Positions 11,761 through 25,300 of a DNA stretch of 64,000 nt are shown here, one piece after another. The translations under genes and the position numbers were made by a program. Source of the DNA: Aegilops tauschii subsp. strangulata. Taxonomy: Eukaryota; Streptophyta; Magnoliopsida; Poales; Poaceae. Position 1 is the stretch's first letter. Every line of letters begins with the position of its first letter. The stretch lies in NCBI RefSeq assembly GCF_002575655.3, contig NC_053040.3, positions 361,210,267-361,274,266 on the forward strand. Reading direction: 5' to 3'. The notes under the pieces were generated by a model. It saw only the letters and a list, made by a program, of their open reading frames with translations, did no database searches and was not told where the DNA came from.

Positions 11761-12044
11761 TTCTGACCCAGCCATGTACACGAGCCCTGGCCGTACGTAT
11801 GCGCGAGTAGGCATTCGAGACCCTGCCCGTATGTACGTACGTGGCCGTATTTTCTTTCTTGCACCCTGGCCGCTGTACGTATGTGTACATGCTACATGCG
11901 CGCCTCTACTACGACACGCACGCGCCTCTACTACGACACGTGCGCGCCTCTACATCGACCAGTATATATGTACGTACACGTTCGCGACCAGAATGACAAC
12001 GCTACATACGCTTCGACCAGGTGGGTCCCGACTGTCAGGCACTT

Positions 12045-12400
12045 CCTTGCCTACGAAGATGTAGCTGGTGGGTCCCAGCAGTCAGGGGGGCGAATCGTTT
12101 TTTTTTGCCCGGACGCACTTCCTTGCGTGCGAAGGTGTAGTTGCTGGGTCCCAGCAGTCAGGGGGGAATTGTTTTGGTTTTTTTCCCGGACGCACTTCCT
12201 TGCGTGCAAAGATGTAGCTGGTGGGTCCCAGCAGTCAGGGGGGCGAATCGTTTTTTCGGACGCACTTCCTTGCGTGCGAAGACTGCTGGTGGGTCCCAGC
12301 AGTCAGGGGGGCGAATCATTTTTTTTCGGACGCACTTCCTTGCGTGCGAAGATGTAGCTGGTGGGTCCCAGCAGTCAGGGGGAAACGTTTTTTTTGCGAA
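12045..12400. repeat. Five tandem units of about 75-85 bp (GTGGGTCCCAGCAGTCAGG)
   Basis: The unit with GGTCCCAGCAGTCAGGGGGG followed by CGGACGCACTTCCTTGCGTG is repeated about five times with small length changes. It is part of the subterminal repeat arm of the Caspar-like element. Confidence 0.8.
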
Positions 12401-13466
12401 ATACGGTGGCCCGTCCGGTGGGTCCCCGCTGTCAGGTGGAGGAATAATTATTTTGCGTGTAATGAGGAGGCACTTCCTTGCTGCGGCCGTGAACCCAGCT
12501 GTCAGCCTCTCCACGTACAGTCCACGTCCGATGGAAGCCATTCCTTGACCACGTTGACCACGCCGCGCCGAGAGCACCAGGGCGGTGGACGACGGCGAGG
12601 CCTAGGAAGGGGACGACATGGAGCCGGGGAAGACGCGGCAGTGGATGCCCACGCGTAGAGGAGTATGAGGGTTCACTCGTTCGGCTGCGGTGTGAGGCTG
12701 CCATCGCCGCAGAATCACAGCCGGCCACGGGCGGCAGGAGTAGGCGGCACGAGCGGCGCTACTTTGGGTGGCTGGAGCAAGAAGACCAGAGGTTGAAGAA
12801 GCACTACGGCCGTTGGATGGACATCGTACGGTCACTGGAGCTAGAATCGTTCATATATTGACTAAAGTTGACAAAGGCCTCCGTCCCAGTCAACTTAGTA
12901 GGCCCACAAGTCAGCCTCCCACCAAGGTGGGTCCCAGCTAGCAGGGGGGTATTCATTTTTTGTGCGTAATGCGGAGGTACTTCCGGTGGGTCCGAGCTGA
13001 CAGCGGGGGGGACGTTTTTTTCACGAAATACGGTGGCCCGTCATGTGGGTCCCAGCAGTCAGGGGGAAACTTTTTTTTTTCATGAAATACTGGTGGCCCG
13101 TCTGGTGGGTCCCTGCTGTCAGGTGGAGGAATAATTATTTTCCGCGTAATAAGGAGGCACTTCCTTGCGGCTGCCGTGGACCCAGCTGTCAGCCTCTCCA
13201 TGTACAGTACTCTTCCGATGGAAGTCGGTCGTTGACCACATTGACCACGCCGCGCCGAGAGCACCGCGGCGGTGGACGACGGCAAAGCTTAGGAAGGGGA
13301 CGACGCGGAGCCGGGGAAGACGTGGCAGTGGAAGCCTGCATGGAGAGGAGTACGAGGGTTCACCGGTTCGGCTGCGGTGTGAGGCTACAGTCGCCGCAGA
13401 ATAACAGGGGGTGTGGGTGAGTAGAGGGATGCCCTGGCCAGCGGTGGGAGTAGTAGGGGGCGCTGA
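12400..13466. repeat. Direct duplication of a ~400-bp block in the left arm
   Basis: The block at about 12,405-12,740 (CGGTGGCCCGTC ... GAGCACC ... GGGTTCAC ... GCCGCAGAAT) is repeated with moderate divergence at about 13,030-13,400. The second copy is cut off at 13,466 by the gypsy insertion. No gene is called. Confidence 0.7.
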
Positions 13467-16400
13467 TGTCACATCCCTAGTTCTGGTATGACCTAGGCTA
13501 GCCTTCTTGTGAGCATCATGTTTAAATTCAATTTAAAATTGAAATGGGGATTTGTGAAACCCTCAGAAATCATTTATGGAAATGACCCAGATAAAAATTG
13601 CTCCAAAAAGGTCCAAGAAAATGTTCACGTTACTCTCTGAAAATATTGGACAGAGATAAAAATCAAACCAATATTTTCAGGAGCTCATAAGTATTTATTT
13701 TGGCCATTTGGAATTAATGCATAATTATTTGCTTTGGATATATATTTGCTATATATATATATAATATATGTCCAAAAATTCTGTTAATTGGTGAGGAGTT
13801 TTGGAGCAATCCAACTAGTTCCTACAAAAATTGACAGAAGTAAATAAAATGATTTAGTGTTTAAAACGATATCAAAACAAATTACAGAAAACAAAAATAG
13901 AAAGAAAGGAAGAAAACCCACCTGCACTTACCTCACTGTGCAGCCTGGCCTGGCCCAGCGGCCCAGCCAGCTGGCCGTGCCAGTCGTCCCCTTCCTCGCG
14001 CGAGGAGGACAGGGGCACATGCTCGGTGCGCGCGGCCACGCGTCCGGCCACCTCCTGCTTCTCCCCCTCGTCTCCTGGAACACCCGCGCGACGCCACGCG
14101 CCGCCCCGCACCTCTCTCGCTCTCCCCCGTGCCCATTCCCTCTTCCCCTTCGCTCTTTCTCTCGCGGCCGAACGCGCCCGTAGCCGCCGTCCACAGCCAC
14201 CGTGGCCTCGGCCACTGCCGCACCTCCCCGACACGCTCCACAGCTCCGCCGCGACCCCCTCTCCCTCCTCACCGAGCCAAGGAACCCGGGCGAGCTCCGC
14301 TTCGTCCTCGGCGTCGTCGTCTTCGTCTCCGGCCGCCAGAGATCAACGGCGACCCTCCGGCCGCACCAGCCCTTCGCCGAGCTCTCCGACGATGCCACCG
14401 AATCCGCCGTGAGCCCCTGCATCGGTTCCCCCTTCTGTTCTGCTTCCCCGTGCTCTGTAGCCCCCCGCAGCCGCTCGAGCCCGAGCTCCGGCCGCCGCCG
14501 CGAGCTCCGCTCCGGCGAGCTCCAGCCACCCCTCCTCCTCCTTCCTGACCCACCAGATGCGCGAGAGCCCGGGCTACGCCCCGGTGCCCTTAGCCGCCGC
14601 CCCCGTGGCCTGTAACGCGGACGCCGCCGCGTCCTGAGGTCGCCGACGACGACCTCGCCGGTCTGACAGTGGGCCCCGTCGGTCAGGTAATTAGCTCAGT
14701 GCTAATCACCACCTAACCTAAGCCCCTGACACTGACCAGTGGGCCCCAGCGCCACTAACCCTGTATTTAGGATAAGTTAAACCCCCTGTTTAACCTGTGA
14801 GACTGACGTGTGGGCCCCACACGTCAGGTTTGACCTGGTCAGCGCCGTTGACCTGCTGACGCAAGCATGATGCAGTGCTGACGCAGTTATTCATTTTCTA
14901 GATTTAAATTAAATCAGGAAATTCCAGAAAATGATATAAACTTCAAAAATTTATAGAAATTCAACCGTAGCTTAGATTTAAATAATTTATATATGAAAAA
15001 TGATCAGAAAAATTCAATCTATCCATCTGTGCCATTTTCATGCATGACAAACCAACCTATACATGCTGTATATATGAAAACACACTTATGGCATTTAAAG
15101 GGACTTATATTAGAGTTGCATTTGAACCTTTGGTTCAAATGGATCTCTTCCAAGTTGAATGCTAAATGCATTGGCTCAAAACACATCACATATTCATACC
15201 ATATTCATGCATCATATTGTTGCATATGATTGTGTTTTGATTGTCGACACCGTTCCTTCTCGATAGGTCCTGCTCCGGAGAGTGTTCCAGAGTACCTGTC
15301 TGAGGAGCAGTGCCACCCTGTTGATCTACCAGGCAAGCAAACCCCCTTTGTTCATTCCGATACAATCCAACTCTCTCGCTTATGCTCACCTTTACTGCAT
15401 TAGGACAACAAAGATTCAACTGCTACTTTATGCTGCGGTAGTTGAACCCATTCCTCTGCATGACCTGTCATTGCCACAGTAAATAGTTGAAACCCACTAG
15501 CATGTGTAGGAGTTGTTTGAGCCATGTTGTGTTCCTACCATGCCTTGCCTGCTATTGCTTAGAGTTGTGTCAGGTCTGATTCATAGGGAATGAATTGGAG
15601 TGTTATGATATGTTCTGATGCTGAGAGTTAAGTGTGTGAACACGATTTGGTAAAGGTAGAGGTGAGAGGCCATGTAGGAGTACATGGTGGGTTGTCTCAC
15701 TGGAACCGTCCTTAAGCACTGAGTTCTGTGTATGTTGTCCAATGACTAGCTACTACCACACATTGGAATGCTTAAGTGCCCCTCTCGACTTATTAACCAA
15801 CTTGATCTCTGTCCAAGAGTTGCAACTAGTTTCTGGTGTTTGTAGGTAGTGCTATTTTTCTAACGAGTGGCACTCGGCAGGGTGGGCTTGGGACAGAATA
15901 GGCACACGTGGCCCGGTGTACCGAGTGGCACCCGGATGGTGGGCTCGGGAACCCTGCACACATCGTTTGGGGCAGTGAGCGAAACCCCGGCCGGATCTCC
16001 TTGCGGATGGAACTCGAATAGGAGATAAACCTGGACTAGAGTCTTGTGTGGTTAGTCAGGTCGTGGCCGACACCCTTGCCAGGCTTCCGCTTGAAGGTTG
16101 CCGAGATACATGACGTGTACATGGCGGTAAGTGGCGAGAGCGTGTGTGAAGCAGTACACCCCTGCAGGGTTATCATGATCTATTCGAATAGCCGTGTCCT
16201 CGGTTATGGACTTCTTGGATGCTTACGTGGTACATAGAAAACTTGAAGTGGATACTCTAAAATGCTCAAGATAAGTTTGAGTGCTATGGATGGCTTCTCG
16301 TAGTGAGACGGGAATGAATCCATAGTGGTGTATTGAGGTGGTGATTAGTGGACTCGTGTGCGCCTTCTTACCTCAAAGAAGTTTCTCGTAGTCGTAGAAC

Positions 16401-17413
16401 AGGATAGCCACTGAGTCAAAGCTGGCTTGCTGCAACTAAACCCCACACTACCTTCTTGATACAAATGCATGTATGATAGGATCTGATGTAAGTCTTGCTG
16501 AGTACCTTTGTACTCATGTTGCTTTATTTATGTTTTCGCAGCGGAGACTTCAGTCTTACTAGTAGTTCCGCTTGGACTTCGACGAGTAGCTTGTACCTCA
16601 GCTACGATCTTGTACCCTTGGGAGGGGCTTGTAGATAGTCAGGCTTCTCATCCTTTTCTTTTGTAGTTGTCTGTACTCAGACATGTAATGCTTCCGTTGC
16701 TTGTATGCTCTGAATGATGGGTCATGTGACCCCTGTTTGTACTTAATGCTTTGTGGCTCTTCTGGGCCTTATATCTATATGAGTTTGGGTTATGTTGTGA
16801 TGCCATGTTGTACAGCACATACTTGCATGTTATGCGTACGTGTAACGTGTATTGCTATGTGTGGGATCCGACAACCTAGTTGTCCATCCTTGGTAGCCTC
16901 TCTTATGGGGAAATGTAGTCTAGTGCTTCCACCGAGCCATGGTAGTCCGCTACAGCCCGGTTTACCGGACTCCTGCTAGCCCAGCACTACTGCTCCGGAA
17001 CACTTAGGCTGGCCGGCATGTGATTCACTTCATTCCTGTGTCTGTCCCTTCGGGGAAATGTCACGCGGTGACATCCGGAGTCCTGCCTAGCCTGCTACAG
17101 CCCGGGTTCCCGGAGTCCTGTTAGCCCAGTTGCTACAGCCCGGATTCACATGCTGCTGACCGACATGCGCGATGTTGTTTCATGTATGCCTATCCCCGTA
17201 AGTTAGTGCCACTTTGGGTTCACGACTAGTCATGTCGGCCCGGGTGCTTTGTCATATGGATGCTAGCGACACTATCATATACGTGAGCCAAAAGGCGCAA
17301 ACGGTCCCGAGCCATGGTAAGGCGACACCCGTGGGAATACCGTGCGTGAGGCCGCAAAGTGATATGAGGTGTTACATGCTAGATCGGTGTGACTTAGAAT
17401 CGGGGCCCTGACA
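13467..17413 (+). repeat. 5' LTR of the gypsy element (3,947 bp)
   Basis: Starts TGTCACATCCCTAG and ends ...GGGGCCCTGACA. It contains a GC-rich block (about 13,930-14,660) whose long two-strand open frames are also present in the other LTR and are not genes. A run of TATATATA at about 13,740-13,765 is a possible promoter element. Confidence 0.92.
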
Positions 17414-17417
17414 GCTT

Positions 17418-17430
17418 TGGTATCAGAGCC
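17418..17430 (+). promoter_or_regulatory. Primer-binding site (tRNA-iMet type)
   Basis: TGGTATCAGAGCC lies 4 bases after the 5' LTR, the standard initiator-methionine tRNA complement of plant gypsy elements. Confidence 0.9.
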
Positions 17431-17902
17431 TGACTGCCTGTAGGATTTCCAAGCCAACCTGGTCGAAGTTGAGTCTAGAAATTCTTTAGTTATGTAAGGA
17501 AATTGATTGTGGAAGGGAACGTAAGGCTCTTTTTACTTCTTTTACCTCATGCCCTTCTGATCTGAGTCATCCTATCTTTCCTACGGGGTTAAGGAACTAG
17601 GCTTCCTCTTCTGTCTATCAGGATCACGTGTTACTACTCCGTAGTCTCTTAGGATTGGTTGATCAGAGTCATATCCCAGTTTGAGTACCTCCAGTGTAGC
17701 CTGTTTAGTAATATCTCAGAACCTTGAGTGATGATGTTGAGTATGGTGCTACCCCGTCCTTTGCAGAATGTCTCACTTTGAGCATTTTACTGCCGTTATG
17801 CTGCCGGAATTGTCCTAGGAGTTCGAGAGATACAAATCTCCTTGTGCTACATGTTGCATCCTATAGTTGTTGTTGACCTCGTCCTTGGTTCCGCTTCTCA
17901 GG

Positions 17903-20900
17903 ATGTCGTCAGTTAACCGTTGCCTGAACCACGGAGGTGGTAGGGATGAGGAGGATCCTTCCGACCAGCCTTCATTGGCAGAGTTTATGTTAGAGATGGA
18001 GAGGAACAAGCATGAGTCTAACCGCTTGTTAGCACGTATCGAGGAGAACACCGCACCCCAGTGCAAAGAGTCAGCGACCATCTATGATTTCATTGGTCTG
18101 AAACCACCTACCTTCCATCATTCCATTGAGCCACTCGATGCAGATGTCTGCCTCCGTAGTATCACACACAAGCTGCATTCTGCGAACGTAGGTGAAGGTG
18201 ACAAGGTCACCTATGCTGCATATCACCTGGAAGGTCTTGCTAGTCTTTGGTGGCAGAACTATGAGGCTATGCTTCCAGCTGGCCATATACCGACCTGGAG
18301 AGATTTCACTGAGGCTTTTCGCGAGCATCACATTCCTCAGGCTCTCATTGACCGCAAGAGAGAAGAGTTCTGTAGTTTCACCCAGGGTAAGATGGCTGTT
18401 GATGCTTACAGTAGAGAGTTTGAGAACCTCGCCCGCTATGCTACAGAAGAAGTGTCCACGGACGCTAAGAAGCAGGCTAGGTTCCGGAAGGGTCTCAACC
18501 CCAAGTTGCGTCGTGATCTCCAGTTGCACCATTGCAATACATTCCAGGCTCTTGTGAACAAGGCCATTAATGCGGAGACAGCTCAGCTCATCTACGAGGA
18601 GTCTCGTAAGCACACCCGTGATTTGGTTTCTTCCTCTGGTTCTAGTTCTCATAAGCGCCGGATTTGGGTTCCGAACTCCGCTCTTCCACCTGGATATGCA
18701 CCGAGGCCATCTTATGTGCCGCCTCACCCAGTTCAGCAGTATGCTCCACCCAGGCCTATTGGTAGACCGCTTGTCAATGCGGGTCCACATCCAACTTCAG
18801 GGACTTGCTTCACATGCGGGAAGCCAGGACACTATGCACGTGACTGCTCTCAAACTAACTATGCCCCACCCCTGCCTGAGAAGTCTGTTGGCTGTGGTAA
18901 GCCATCACGCAAGATGATCAGTGTCAAGCCAGCTCCCACTGAACGTGGACTTGTGCATCACGTCTCAGCTAAAGACGCTCATGGTGATCCGGATGTCGTT
19001 CTTGGTACACTCCTTGTCAATTGCCATCCAGCTTCGGTTCTATTCGATACTGGAGCATCTCACTCCTTCATCTCTGAAGGCTATGCTCGTTTGCACGACA
19101 TGTCATTTTGTGATATGCCAACTCCACTTGAAATCCAGACTCCAGGGTCTAGATGGCAAACTACCAGAATAAGCCATGGTAATGAAATCCTTGTTGACAG
19201 ACTTGTATTCCTTGCCTCACTTATAGCCCTGAAGTCTACAGATATTAACATCATCTTGGGTATGGACTGGATGATAGCTCATCATGCCAAGATTGATTGT
19301 TACACCAGGTCTGTTCAACTCACACACCCATCTGGCAAGTTAGTCACTGTCTCCACCAGAGTTGCAAAGCGTCAACTCTATTCTCTTAATGCCAGTCCTC
19401 TTCCAGACCTTGAAGATATCCCGGTAGTCCGTGACTTTCCGGATGTCTTTACAGAGGAACTGCCAGGTATTCCACCTGACAGAGATGTAGAGTTTGTCAT
19501 AGATCTTATCCCAGGAACTGCCCCAATCTCTAGGAGACCTTACAAGATGGCACCTTTAGAACTAGCTGAGCTTAGGAAACAACTTGATGAGTCCTTGCAA
19601 AAGGGTTTCATCCGTCCTAGTTCTTCTCCCTGGGCTTGCCCCGTCCTCTTCGTCAAGAAGAAGGATGGTACGGACCAGATGGTTGTAGATTATCGTCCTG
19701 TTAATTTGGTCACGATAAAGAACAAGTATCCGCTCCCCAGGATCAATGACCTGTATGATCAGCTCGCTGGATCCTCAGTCTTTTCCAAGATGGATTTGAG
19801 GTTAGGCTACCATCAAATCAAGATTAGAAATGGGGACATTCCTAAGACGGCTTTTGTCACTCGTTATGGCCAGTACGAGTACACCGTCATGTCTTTCGGT
19901 CTAACCAATGCTCCAGCCACATTCTCCCGCTTGATGAACTCGATCTTCATGGAGTACTTAGATAAGTTCGTCGTGGTTTACCTCAATGATATCCTTATTT
20001 ACTCAAAGAATGAGGAAGAGCATGCCGAACATCTTAGACTTGTGTTAGAAAAACTCAGAGAGCACCGCCTTTATGCCAAGTTCTCCAAGTGCGAATTTTG
20101 GTTGCCAGAAGTGACCTACCTAGGCCACGTGATCTCTGGTAAGGGCATTGCTGTCAATCCTGAGAGAGTTCAGGCCGTTCTTGATTGGACTCCACCTGAA
20201 ACAGTTAAACAAGTTAGGAGTTTCCTTGGTCTAGCCAGTTATTGTCGCCGCTTCGTTGAAAACTTCTCCAAAGTAGCCAAACCCCTCACGGAACTTCTCA
20301 AGAAGGATAAAAAGTTTGAGTGGTCCCCACAGTGAGAATATAGCTTTCAGGAACTGAAAAGATGCCTGACTTCTGCCCGCATACTTGTGCCACCGGATTT
20401 CACTAAAGACTTTGTTATCTACTGCGACGCCTCACGACAGGGACTAGGCTGCATTCTTATGCAGGATCGTCATGTGATTGCCTATGCATCTCGACAGTTG
20501 CATCCACATGAGGAGAATTATCCTACACATGATCTAGAGCTTGCAGCCGTAGTCTATGCACTTAAGACATGGAGACATTACCTTCTCGGTAAACGTTGCG
20601 AGATTTACACCGATCACCAGAGTCTCAGGTATATCTTCACCCAACCAGATTTGAACCTTAGGCAAAGACGTTGGTTGGAGTTGATATCAGATTACGACTT
20701 AGGGATTACCTACACCCCAGGCAAGGGCAATGTCATGGCTGATGCGCTAAGTCGTAAGTCCTATTGCAACAATCTTATGTTGCAGCAGGGCCAACCACTT
20801 CTCCATGAGGAATTTTGTAAGCTTAATCTTCATATTGCTCCTCATGGATTCCTTTCTACCTTGGTGGCGAAACCTACCCTTGAGGATCAGATCATTTCTG

Positions 20901-22361
20901 ACCAGAAGTTTGATAGGGGTGTTACCCGCATCAAGAGAAACATTAAGAAGGGAGTTGGTGGATGTTTCTCCATGGATGATCGAGGTGCTATATTCTTTGA
21001 GAATCGCTTGGTGGTTCCCAAGAATCAACATCTGCGACAATTGATCCTTAAGGAGGCACATGAATCCCCTCTCACGATTCATCCCGGTAGTACTAAGATG
21101 TATCAGGACCTACGCCAGAGGTTCTGGTGGACTAGGATGAAGAGAGAAATTGCTGAGTTCATAGCTAACTGTGACGTTTGTCGTCGCGTTAAGGCAGAGC
21201 ATCAAAGGCCTGCTGGCACCCTTCAACCTTTAGCCATTCCTGAGTGGAAATGGGATAAAGTTGGTATGGACTTCATCACCGGCTTTCCCAGGACCAAGAA
21301 AGGGAATAACGCTATCTTCGTAGTCATTGATCGTCTTTCCAAAGTGGCTCACTTCCTACCTGTTCGAGAGAGTATCACTGCTAGTTAGCTCGCTGACATA
21401 TATTTCTCGAATAGTGTCACTTCATGGTGTTCCACTGGAGATCAATTCAGACCGTGGTAGTCTCTTCACTTCTCATTTCTGGGAGAGTTTCCAAACTGCC
21501 ATGGGCACCCATCTTTCCTTCAGTACCGCTTTCCACCCTCAATCAAGTGGTCAGGTGGAAAGGGTCAACCAAATTCTCGAAGACATGCTTAGAGCTTGTG
21601 TTATCTCATTCGGTATGGATTGGGAGAAATGCCTACCTTTTGCCGAGTTTGCTTATAACAATAGCTATCAATCCAGTCTTAAGAAAGCTCCTTTCGAGAT
21701 TCTGTATGGATGAAGATGTCGAACACCTTTGAACTGGTCAGAAACCGGTGAAAGACAATTCTTTGGACCGGACATGATCCAGGAAGCAGAAGAGCAAGTT
21801 CGCATCATTCGTGAGAATTTGAAAACAGCCCAGTCTCGTCAAAAGAGCCAGTATGACCGTCGTCATAAGGAAGTGGCTTATGAAGTTGGCGACAAGGCTT
21901 ACCTTCGGGTTACTCCTCTAAAGGGTACCCATCATTTCGGTATCAAGGGCAAGTTGGCTCCTCGTTACATTGGTCCTTTTCGCATTCTCGCTAAACGAGG
22001 AGAGGTTGCCTACCAGTTGGAACTACCCCCACATCTTTCTCGAGTCCATGATGTCTTCCACGTCTCTCAACTCAGGCGTTGCTTCTCAGATCCCATCCGC
22101 GGAGTGGACCATGAAACGCTTGATCTCCAAGATAACCTCACATATCGAGAGTACCCTATTCGCATTCTTGATCAAGCAGAGCGTGTCACCCGACGTCAGA
22201 ACATCAAGTTTCTCAAGGTTCACTGGTCTCATCATTCCGAGAGAGAAGCTACTTGGGAGCGAGAAGATCGTCTTCGACTGGAGTACCCCACCTTCTTTCC
22301 ATCGACCCCTGAATCTCGGGACGAGATTCTTTCAAGTGGGGGCGAGTTGTCACATCCCTAG
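17903..22361 (+). pseudogene. Gypsy gag-pol polyprotein, broken
   Basis: Domains in order: gag (about 17,903-18,780), CCHC zinc knuckle ([14 protein letters not shown], about 18,811), aspartic protease ([11 protein letters not shown], about 19,040), reverse transcriptase (about 19,550-20,330), RNase H (about 20,390-20,760), integrase with HHCC finger and catalytic core (about 21,030-21,710), and a chromodomain-like tail to 22,361. The RT active-site box reads YLND, with Asn where the family has a second-position Asp. TGA at 20,333-20,335, TAG at 21,386-21,388, a one-base deletion near 21,404 and TGA at 21,711-21,713 interrupt the frame. It cannot make a working polyprotein. The start is the ATG before [11 protein letters not shown]. 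Confidence 0.93.
22333..22347 (+). promoter_or_regulatory. Polypurine tract of the gypsy element
   Basis: The purine-rich stretch AAGTGGGGGCGAGT abuts the 3' LTR, where plus-strand DNA synthesis is primed. Confidence 0.75.
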
Positions 22362-25300
22362 TTCTGGTATGACCTAGGCTAGCCTTCTTGTGAGCATCAT
22401 GTTTAAATTCAATTTAAAATTGAAATGGGGATTTGTGAAACCCTCAGAAATCATTTATGGAAATGACCCAGATAAAAATTGCTCCAAAAAGGTCCAAGAA
22501 AATGTTCATGTTACTCTCTGAAAATATTGGACAGAGATAAAAATCAAACCAATATTTTCAGGAGCTCATAAGTATTTATTTTGGCCATTTGGAATTAATG
22601 CATAATTATTTGCTTTGGATATATATTTGCTATATATATAATATATGTCCAAAAATTCTGTTAATTGGTGAGGAGTTTTGGAGCAATCCAACTAGTTCCT
22701 ACAAAAATTGAAAGAAGTATATAAAATGATTTAGTGTTTAAAACTATATCAAAACAAATTACAGAAAACAAAAATAGAAAGAAAGGAAGAAAACCCACCT
22801 GCACTTACCTCACTCTGCAGCCTGGCCTGGCCCAGCGGCCCAGCAGGCCAGCCCAGCCAGCTGGCCGTGCCAGTCGTCCCCTTCCTCGCGCCAGGAGGAC
22901 AGGGGCACGCGCTCGGTGCACGCGGCCACGCGTCCGGCCACCTCCTGCTTCTCCCCCTCGTCGCCTGGAACACCCGCGCGACGCCACGCGCCGCCCCGCA
23001 CCTCTCTCGCTCTCCCCCCGTGCCCATTCCCTCTTCCCCTTCGCTCTCTCTCTCGCGGCCGAACGCGCCCGTCGCCGCCGTCCACAGCCACCGTGGCCTC
23101 GGCCACTGCCGTACCTCCCCGACACGCTCCACAGCTCCGCCGCGACCCCCTCTCCCTCCTCACCGAGCCAAGGAACCCGGGCGAGCTCCGCTTCGTCCTC
23201 GGCGTCGTCGTCTTCGTCTCCGGCCGCCAGAGATCAACGGCGACCCTCCGGCCGCACCAGCCCTTCGCCGAGCTCTCCGACGATGCCACCGAATCCGCCG
23301 TGAGCCCCTGCATCGGTTCCCCCTTCTGTTCTGCTTCCCCGTGCTCTGTAGCCCCCCGCAGCCGCTCGAGCCCGAGCTCCGGCCGCCGCCGCGAGCTCCG
23401 CTCCGGCGAGCTCCAGCCACCCCTCCTCCTCCTTCCTGACCCACCAGATGCGCGAGAGCCTGGGCTACGCCCCGGTGCCCTTAGCCGCCGCCCCCGTGGC
23501 CTGTAACGCGGACGCCGCCGCGTCCTGAGGTCGCCGACGACGACCTCGCCGGTCTGACAGTGGGCCCCGTCGGTCAGGTAATTAGCTCAGTGCTAATCAC
23601 CACCTAACCTAAGCCCCTGACACTGACCAGTGGGCCCCAGCGCCACTAACCCTGTATTTAGGATAAGTTAAACCCCCTGTTTAACCTGTGACACTGACGT
23701 GTGGGCCCCACACGTCAGGTTTGACCTGGTCAGCGCCGTTGACCTGCTGACGCAAGCATGACACAGTGCTGACGCAGTTATTCATTTTCTAGATTTAAAT
23801 TAAATCAGGAAATTCTAGAAAATGATATAAACTTCAAAAATTTATAGAAATTCAACCGTAGCTTAGATTTAAATAATTTATATATGAAAAATGATCAGAA
23901 AAATTCAATCTATCCATCTGTGCCATTTTCGTGCATGACAAACCAACCTATACATGCTGTATATATGAAAACACACTTATGGCATTTAAAGGGACTTATA
24001 TTAGAGTTGCATTTGAACCTTTGGTTCAAATGGATCTCTTCCAAGTTGAATGCTAAATGCATTGGCTCAAAACACATCACATATTCATACCATATTCATG
24101 CATCATATTGTTGCATATGATTGTGTTTTGATTGTCGACACCGTTCCTTCTCGATAGGTCCTGCTCCGGAGAGTGTTCCAGAGTACCTGTCTGAGGAGCA
24201 GTGCCACCCTGTTGATCTACCAGGCAAGCAAACCCCCTTTGTTCATTCCGATACAATCCAACTCTCTCGCTTATGCTCACCTTTACTGCATTAGGACAAC
24301 AAAGATTCAACTGCTACTTTATGCTGCGGTAGTTGAATCCATTCCTCTGCATGACCTGTCATTGCCACAGTAAATAGTTGAAACCCACTAGCATGTGTAG
24401 GAGTTGTTTGAGCCATGTTGTGTTCCTACCATGCCTTGCCTGCTATTGCTTAGAGTTGTGTCAGGTCTGATTCATAGGGAATGAATTGGAGTGTTATGAT
24501 ATGTTCTGATGCTGAGAGTTAAGTGTGTGAACACGATTTGGTAAAGGTAGAGGTGAGAGGCCATGTAGGAGTACATGGTGGGTTGTCTCACTGGAACCGT
24601 CCTTAAGCACCGAGTTCTGTGTATGTTGTCCAATGACTAGCTACTACCACACATTGGAATGCTTAAGTGCCCCTCTCGACTTATTAACCAACTTGATCTC
24701 TGTCCAAGAGTTGCAACTAGTTTCTGGTGTTTGTAGGTAGTGCTATTTTTCTAACGAGTGGCACCCGGCAGGGTGGGCTTGGGACAGAATAGGCACACGT
24801 GGCCCGGTGTACCGAGTGGCACCCGGATGGTGGGCTCGGGAACCCTGCACACATCGTTTGGGGCAGTGAGCGAAACCCCGGCCGGATCTCCTTGTGGATG
24901 GAACCCGAATAGGAGATAAACCTGGACTAGAGTCTTGTGTGGTTAGTCAGGTCGTGGCCGACACCCTCGCCAGGCTTCTGCTTGAAGGTTGCCGAGATAC
25001 ATGACGTGTACATGGCGGTAAGTGGCGAGAGCGTGTGTGAAGCAGTACACCCCTGCAGGGTTATCATGATCTATTCGAATAGCCGTGTCCTCGGTTATGG
25101 ACTTCTTGGATGCTTACGTGGTACATAGACAACTTGAAGTGGATACTCTAAAATGCTCAAGATAAGTGTGAGTGCTATGGATGGCTTCTCGTAGTGATAC
25201 GGGAATGAATCCATAGTGGTGTATTGAGGTGGTGATTAGTGGACTCGTGTGCGCCTTCTTACCTCAAAGAAGTTTCTCGTAGTCGTAGAACAGGATAGCC

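Noticed and set aside
10942..12728. Overlapping open frames of up to 290 codons in the left arm of the Caspar-like element
   Set aside because: They are translations of short tandem repeats in all frames, with no domain or codon preference.
13857..14615. Several long open frames on both strands in GC-rich DNA (and again at 22,734-23,506)
   Set aside because: They lie within the two LTRs, occur in identical form in both, overlap on opposite strands and have no protein features; they reflect GC-rich sequence lacking stops.
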